Shown here piece by piece: positions 6,588 to 9,773 of a stretch of 9,773 nucleotides of DNA; the first letter of the stretch is position 1; each line of letters starts with the position of its first letter. A model generated the notes under the pieces. The model saw only the letters and a program-made list of their open reading frames with translations. It had not been told where the DNA came from and made no database searches. Source of the stretch: Candidatus Neomicrothrix sp. UBA672 (lineage in GTDB: Bacteria; Actinomycetota; Acidimicrobiia; Acidimicrobiales; MedAcidi-G1). The translations under genes and the position numbers were made by a program. The stretch covers positions 1 through 9,773 of the forward strand of contig DBNM01000067.1 of NCBI GenBank assembly GCA_002299135.1, written 5' to 3'.

Positions 6588-6600
6588 TATTAGTAAAGAT
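6588..6600 (+). promoter_or_regulatory. Possible -10 box of a leaderless LOG transcript
   Basis: TATTAG (6588-6593) lies 7 nt before the ATG at 6601, and no purine-rich ribosome binding site precedes that ATG. A start of transcription at the ATG would follow. The only -35 candidate is a weak TTTAAA (6566-6571). Confidence 0.3.
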
Positions 6601-7179
6601 ATGAAAAATCCTGAAAATAATAAGAATTATCCAAATGAATGGCTCGGAGTTTTTTGTGGGGCCTATATGGGTACTGATGAAACAGTTCATGAACTTGTCA
6701 AAGAACTAGGGAAATCACTTGCTCTTAACGGAATTGGTTTAGTTTACGGCGGTGGTGGAGTCGGAGTTATGGGCACGATTGCAGATGCTGTGTTAGAAAA
6801 TAATGGTTGGGTAACGGGTGTCGTACCAAAAAACCTTCTAGAAACAGAAATGGCTCACACTTCTCTAGATGAACTCCTCATAGTTGAAACAATGCATGAG
6901 CGGAAAAAAACCATGTATGAAAGAGCAGATGCCTTTTGTGCTTTACCGGGTGGATTAGGAACTCTTGAAGAAGTTTTTGAAGCTACCACTTGGACCAAAT
7001 TAAAACTTCACGAGAAATACAAAAGCGTGATGTTATTAGATAACAATGGTTTTTGGTTGAGTTTTGTCGATTTGCTTGACAGCATCACTTCTTCAGGATT
7101 TATTAAGCCAGAAGACAGAGCAATTATTTCTCGTTTCGATTCAGTTTCAGCATTAATTTCAAATTTTAAAGACTCTTAA
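6601..7179 (+). CDS. LOG-family nucleoside 5'-monophosphate phosphoribohydrolase
   Basis: At 192 residues it has the size and motifs of the LOG family (Lonely guy, TIGR00730), which releases the base from (cytokinin) riboside 5'-monophosphates. The Rossmann-like fold starts with GVFCGAYMG (16-24), followed by LVYGGGGVGVMG (47-58), MHERKKTM (98-105) with the conserved Arg, and PGGLGTLEE (116-124) with the catalytic glutamate region. In bacteria outside plant association the natural substrate is often unknown, and many members probably act in nucleotide salvage; older databases call them lysine decarboxylases, which is wrong. It is divergent from the carboxylase genes and convergent with the exonuclease (12 bp between stop codons), so it is probably a single-gene unit. 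Confidence 0.93.
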   Translation: MKNPENNKNYPNEWLGVFCGAYMGTDETVHELVKELGKSLALNGIGLVYGGGGVGVMGTIADAVLENNGWVTGVVPKNLLETEMAHTSLDELLIVETMHERKKTMYERADAFCALPGGLGTLEEVFEATTWTKLKLHEKYKSVMLLDNNGFWLSFVDLLDSITSSGFIKPEDRAIISRFDSVSALISNFKDS

Positions 7180-7191
7180 ACAAGATAAGTT

Positions 7192-8064
7192 TCATTTTGA
7201 AAGATTTTTGAGTCGCTCTGCTAATTTTGAAGCATCAAGTCGTTCGCATAATTCAGTGAAATGTTCTTTAGGAGCAACCCACTCGAGTTCAGAAACATTA
7301 GACATTACAGAAACGTTGTCTCGGAGGATTGTGAGATCTTTATACAATTGTGCTTCTTTAAAATTTTGAGAAAGTGTTTCTGCAAGTTTTTCAGCTCCTC
7401 TTACGGGAACATCCCACTTATTTGGATCTAACGGAATCTCTTCGATCGTTCCGTAACAAGCTAATAAAAGTGAGGAAGATTTTGCACCCCACCCCGGTAG
7501 CCCAGGTATTCCATCAGCTGAATCTCCTACTAATGCAAGAAAGTCAGGTATAGAAGACGGTGAAACTCCAAACTTTTCTTTTACACCAGCCGCGTCATAA
7601 ATTACTTCTTGCCTCCGATCGAATTGAACAACTCTTCCATCATCTGTAACACATTGTGCCAAATCTTTATCGGGAGAACATATTAGAATTCTATTAACCG
7701 ATGGGTCTTCTTTAGCTATGCGAGCTGCAGAGGCAAGAGCGTCATCAGCTTCAAATTCAACCATGGGAAATGTAATGAATCCAGCTGCTTCAATTAAAGC
7801 TTCGACTAAAGGAAACTGGGACATAATTTCCGGAGGGGTTCCTTCTCCAGTTTTATATCCATCAAATAAGTCATTTCTGAATGACTCGACCACATGATCA
7901 GTAGCAACTCCGATATGGGTTGCTCCGTCTTCAAGTAAACGAACTAAGGTTCCTAATACTCCTCGTGTCGCAGCGACTTCGATCCCTTCTGAAGTTTTAT
8001 GTGAGGGAACTGCAAAATAATGTCGAAACAATTCATAGGTACCATCAACTAGATGAATTTCCAT
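7192..8064 (-). CDS. Stand-alone 5'-3' exonuclease (FEN-like, PolA N-terminal domain homologue)
   Basis: A 290-residue protein matching the structure-specific 5' nuclease domain of DNA polymerase I without any polymerase part. Metal-binding acidic residues are visible: Asp7 in LVDGTYELFR, EFEADDALA (103-110, Glu105, Asp107, Asp108), SPDKDLAQ (130-137, Asp132, Asp134) and LVGDSADGIPGLPGWGAKSS (178-197, Asp181, Asp184) leading into the helix-hairpin DNA-binding region. FRNDLFDGYKTGEGTPPE (62-79) is the helical-arch segment that contacts the 5' flap. Likely roles are removal of RNA primers or 5' flaps in replication and repair. It begins 8 nt after the stop of the methylmalonyl-CoA epimerase gene, so the two probably share a transcript although their functions are unrelated. 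Whether this genome also has a full PolA is not visible. Confidence 0.93.
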   Translation of the reverse strand: MEIHLVDGTYELFRHYFAVPSHKTSEGIEVAATRGVLGTLVRLLEDGATHIGVATDHVVESFRNDLFDGYKTGEGTPPEIMSQFPLVEALIEAAGFITFPMVEFEADDALASAARIAKEDPSVNRILICSPDKDLAQCVTDDGRVVQFDRRQEVIYDAAGVKEKFGVSPSSIPDFLALVGDSADGIPGLPGWGAKSSSLLLACYGTIEEIPLDPNKWDVPVRGAEKLAETLSQNFKEAQLYKDLTILRDNVSVMSNVSELEWVAPKEHFTELCERLDASKLAERLKNLSK

Positions 8065-8072
8065 AGCTTTTT

Positions 8073-8486
8073 CTATTCTTCAAGATTTTCTTGTACTAGT
8101 TCAATAAGGGTGCCAAAAGATCCTTTTGGATGAACGAAAGCAACAGTTGTTCCTCGTGAACCCGGCCTTGGTTTTTCATCAATGGCTCTTCCGCCAGCAT
8201 TTACAAGACTGTCTAAAGCCTTCTGGCAATCGTCGACTCGATAACCAATATGGTGAATCCCTTCTCCTCTTTTATCTAAAAAAATAGAAATAGGTGATTC
8301 TGGACTAGTGCCGGTAGTTAACTGTATATAGGATTCTCCAACTCTAATTAATGCTTCTTCGACAGCATCTTTTTCTACCTTCTCGCGGTGACATACTTCG
8401 GCTCCAAAGGCCCTACCGTAATATTCAATAGCTGCTTCTAAATCGTGTACGGCTATTGCGACATGATCAATTTGATTTAATATCAC
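8073..8486 (-). CDS. mce: Methylmalonyl-CoA epimerase
   Basis: Interconverts (S)- and (R)-methylmalonyl-CoA, linking propionyl-CoA carboxylase to methylmalonyl-CoA mutase and succinyl-CoA. The 137-residue protein is a vicinal-oxygen-chelate fold with two repeated modules. Likely metal ligands are His8 (NQIDHVAIAV), Gln55 (YIQL), His78 or His79 (GEGIHHIGYRV) and Glu129 (GTLIELVQ), as in characterised epimerases. The start is GTG, supported by a Shine-Dalgarno GGAGA 5 nt upstream. It is followed 8 nt later by the exonuclease gene. The other genes of the pathway here, the carboxylase beta and epsilon genes, lie on the same strand beyond the LOG gene. Other VOC dioxygenases are possible, but the EGIHHIGYRV and VHPKGSFGTLIEL patterns are typical of epimerase. 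Confidence 0.93.
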   Translation of the reverse strand: MILNQIDHVAIAVHDLEAAIEYYGRAFGAEVCHREKVEKDAVEEALIRVGESYIQLTTGTSPESPISIFLDKRGEGIHHIGYRVDDCQKALDSLVNAGGRAIDEKPRPGSRGTTVAFVHPKGSFGTLIELVQENLEE

Positions 8487-8546
8487 TTAGTTCTCCACTC
8501 AATTTTTAGTAATTTTTTCCGTTATTTAGCGAATTTTGTAACAAAT

Positions 8547-8575
8547 TTGTCATATTTCTGTAAATCTTGTAATGT
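8547..8575 (+). promoter_or_regulatory. Predicted promoter of the candidate small RNA
   Basis: TTGTCA (8547-8552) and TAATGT (8570-8575) are exactly 17 nt apart, a good housekeeping-type promoter. It points away from the epimerase gene towards the two hairpins at 8587-8653; no plus-strand protein gene follows. Transcription should begin near 8582. Confidence 0.5.
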
Positions 8576-8581
8576 AATCGT

Positions 8582-8660
8582 AAAGTGTTGGGAAACTCCC
8601 TCCACCCAACTTTAGAACGCCTGCAACTGGTTAGCTTCCCAGTTGCAGGCGTTTATTTTT
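8582..8660 (+). ncRNA. Candidate small RNA, two hairpins with intrinsic terminator
   Basis: In the 172-bp gap between mce and recR, both on the minus strand, the plus strand carries a promoter followed by hairpin 1 (GTTGGG 8587-8592 with CCCAAC 8605-8610, 12-nt loop AAACTCCCTCCA) and then a 15-bp perfect hairpin 2 ending in a T-tract. The predicted RNA is about 75-80 nt with no credible reading frame. The loop of hairpin 1 contains CUCCCUCC, which is complementary to purine-rich ribosome binding sites, so base-pairing regulation of mRNAs is conceivable. It recalls, but does not meet, the definition of the actinobacterial 6C RNA (two loops with six or more C). Expression and function are inferred from layout alone. 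Confidence 0.5.
8616..8660 (+). terminator. Rho-independent terminator, 15-bp perfect stem
   Basis: AACGCCTGCAACTGG (8616-8630) pairs perfectly with CCAGTTGCAGGCGTT (8639-8653) around the 8-nt loop TTAGCTTC, followed by TATTTTT. The T-tract is on the plus strand only and runs into the recR stop codon (8659-8661). Read from the recR side, the stem is followed by CTAAAG, so it would be a weaker terminator for recR, although the stem could still shield the 3' end of that mRNA. Confidence 0.85.
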
Positions 8661-9273
8661 ACACATTTTTGTATTCTTCATTTACTGGATACCGACCCAA
8701 TAATGCTCTTCCTAAAGTCAATTCATCTGCGTATTCCAAATCTCCACCGACAGGTAATCCGCTAGCTATTTTTGTCACTTTCACACCCAACGGTTCAAGT
8801 AAACGCGCTATGTATATAGCAGTTGCCTCACCTTCAATATTTGGATTCATAGCGATGATAACCTCTTCAATTTTTTCAGGTTCAATTCGTCTAAGAAGTT
8901 CTGCGACTTTCAATTGCTCAGGCCCAATGCCATCAATAGGACTTATAGAACCTCCTAAAACGTGATAGCGACCTTTAAATTCAGCCGTTTTCTCTAAGGC
9001 GACAATATCTTTTGGTTCTTCAACAACACAAAGCATTCCATTATCGCGTTGACTGTCTTTGCAAATAGGACATAGTTCATGTTCAGAAATATTAAAACAC
9101 GAATCACAGAATCTAATTTTCTCTTTCATTAGTGAAATCGCACTTGTTAGACGTTCTATATCTTCAACAGGAAGTCGCATCAAATGAAAAGTAATCCTCT
9201 GAGCTGATTTAGGTCCAATGCCCGGTAATCGGCCTAAAGCGTCAATTACTTCTTCTACAGCATCAATGTACAT
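8659..9273 (-). CDS. recR: Recombination mediator protein RecR
   Basis: Works with RecF/RecO to load RecA at single-strand gaps. At 204 residues it is the normal length. It shows the N-terminal helix-hairpin-helix (LGRLPGIGPKSAQRITFHL, 13-31), a four-cysteine zinc motif (Cys56, Cys59, Cys68, Cys71 in CDSC and CPIC), the Toprim domain (about 80-173, with CVVEEPKD and AMNPNIEGEATAIYI) and the conserved HVLGGSISPIDGIGPEQL (104-121). The C-terminus YADELTLGRALLGR is also typical. The ATG at 9273 gives the usual MY- start. It follows dnaX after only 23 bp, so they form an operon; the ybaB gene often found between them is absent. The upstream ribosome binding site is weak, so coupling to dnaX translation is likely. 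Confidence 0.97.
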   Translation of the reverse strand: MYIDAVEEVIDALGRLPGIGPKSAQRITFHLMRLPVEDIERLTSAISLMKEKIRFCDSCFNISEHELCPICKDSQRDNGMLCVVEEPKDIVALEKTAEFKGRYHVLGGSISPIDGIGPEQLKVAELLRRIEPEKIEEVIIAMNPNIEGEATAIYIARLLEPLGVKVTKIASGLPVGGDLEYADELTLGRALLGRYPVNEEYKNV

Positions 9274-9296
9274 AAAATACCATTTCTAAAATAGCC

Positions 9297-9773
9297 CTAT
9301 TCTGGTTCAACTACTTCTGCACCTGGAAAAGCTTGCGAAAGTCTTTCAACAGCTGAACCAGAATTAGGATCTGCTTCAACCAAATCAGATAAATCTAGAT
9401 CTTCATCATTCTTTATCGGTTTTGGGGGTTTTGCAGGATCCGGTGGTGAAGTCGAAGATACTGGTGAAGCATCGACCGAAAGTAAAACTGGTACTACGAC
9501 ACCGAATGTATTTTTAATTGATGCTTCAACCTCTCCCAACAACTCGCTGCAACGTCTGAGATGTGGTTCATTTGGTAGAGAGATTGTTACGCCGTTTTCA
9601 TCAACTGAAACAGGCTTACCTGCTGAAAATCTAGCTCTTGCTTTTTTTGAAAGTTTGGGCAATAACTCTTCTCCCCACGAATCGAGAAACTGTTGTTTGG
9701 TCGGGAAATCTTTTTTTTCACTATCAATTTTTGAAAGGTCTTCTGAAGATTTACTTTTGTTATTTTCTTTATT
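9297..9773 (-). CDS. dnaX: DNA polymerase III gamma/tau subunit, C-terminal part; 5' end outside window
   Basis: The frame is open from the right edge of the window to the stop at 9297, giving 158 residues of a longer protein; a possible TTG start at 9662 is internal and should not be taken as the real start. The visible part holds an Asn/Lys/Ser-rich linker, then TKQQFLDSWGEELLPKLSKK, ARFSAGKPVSV and ITISLPNEPHLRRCSELLGEVEASIKNTFGVVVPVLLS, resembling the C-terminal domain of actinobacterial DnaX, then a Pro-rich stretch and an acidic tail ending AVERLSQAFPGAEVVEPE. The AAA+ clamp-loader domain is not visible. The identification rests on this C-terminal resemblance plus the position directly before recR, a very common arrangement. 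A run of eight A (minus strand, 9718-9711) lies in the linker. Confidence 0.85.
   Translation of the reverse strand, partial: NKENNKSKSSEDLSKIDSEKKDFPTKQQFLDSWGEELLPKLSKKARARFSAGKPVSVDENGVTISLPNEPHLRRCSELLGEVEASIKNTFGVVVPVLLSVDASPVSSTSPPDPAKPPKPIKNDEDLDLSDLVEADPNSGSAVERLSQAFPGAEVVEPE

Noticed and set aside
7171..7214. GACTC/GAGTC inverted repeat spanning the convergent LOG and exonuclease ends
   Set aside because: Five base pairs around a 34-nt loop, lying mostly in coding sequence; too weak for a terminator.
8582..8660. Signal recognition particle (4.5S) RNA, considered because it is often found next to dnaX/recR
   Set aside because: The conserved apical GGAA-type tetraloop and its asymmetric internal loop are missing; the stem is a perfect 15-bp hairpin with a T-tract instead.
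8582..8660. Actinobacterial 6C small RNA
   Set aside because: That family needs two loops with six or more cytosines; the first loop has an interrupted CUCCCUCC and the second has only scattered C.
8585..9273. Plus-strand 126-codon frame at 8585-8965
   Set aside because: It runs through the terminator hairpin and then antisense to recR; it is composed of the reverse complement of conserved recR codons.
9297..9662. Separate 121-residue gene starting at TTG 9662
   Set aside because: The frame continues without a stop to the window edge, and the upstream residues (SWGEELL) belong to the same DnaX domain.

Overview
The window looks like a compact, AT-rich genome of an actinobacterium, most likely a low-GC aquatic member of the Acidimicrobiia/Actinomarina type. 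Three things suggest this: an acyl-CoA carboxylase epsilon subunit (an actinobacterial accessory protein) beside the carboxylase beta subunit, an aspartate kinase with a corynebacterial-style internal second start, and a DnaX tail rich in Pro/Asp. The lineage is inferred; no rRNA or other marker gene is present. Genes are tightly packed and no gene-free stretch exceeds about 170 bases.

Left part (1-3859, all minus strand): the lysine/threonine/methionine entry genes lysC (aspartate kinase) and asd (aspartate-semialdehyde dehydrogenase, cut by the window edge). They are separated by two overlapping genes for secreted lipoproteins that share a C-terminal domain with each other. lysC carries a strong internal ribosome binding site and ATG at residue 249, predicting a separate regulatory beta subunit.

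Middle (3860-7179): a divergent intergenic region with a perfect 12-bp palindrome; a membrane-anchored cyclophilin (plus strand) whose start region is a perfect 14-bp tandem duplication; then, convergently, the acyl/propionyl-CoA carboxylase beta gene followed by its small epsilon gene (minus strand); then a divergent LOG-family phosphoribohydrolase (plus strand).

Right part (7192-9773, mainly minus strand): dnaX (3' part only) and recR, then methylmalonyl-CoA epimerase and a stand-alone 5'-3' exonuclease. Between recR and the epimerase gene, on the opposite strand, lies a well-formed promoter followed by two hairpins, the second with a terminator T-tract. This is a candidate small RNA of roughly 75-80 nt and the most interesting unannotated element here.

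Functionally the window combines aspartate-family amino acid synthesis, propionyl-CoA to methylmalonyl-CoA metabolism (carboxylase beta and epsilon plus epimerase), and DNA replication/repair (DnaX, RecR, FEN-like exonuclease). Several genes at the head of transcription units lack a Shine-Dalgarno sequence but have a TAnnnT or TATTAG box 6-7 nt before the start codon. This suggests leaderless transcripts, while operon-internal starts (epsilon subunit, lysC beta) do have Shine-Dalgarno sequences.
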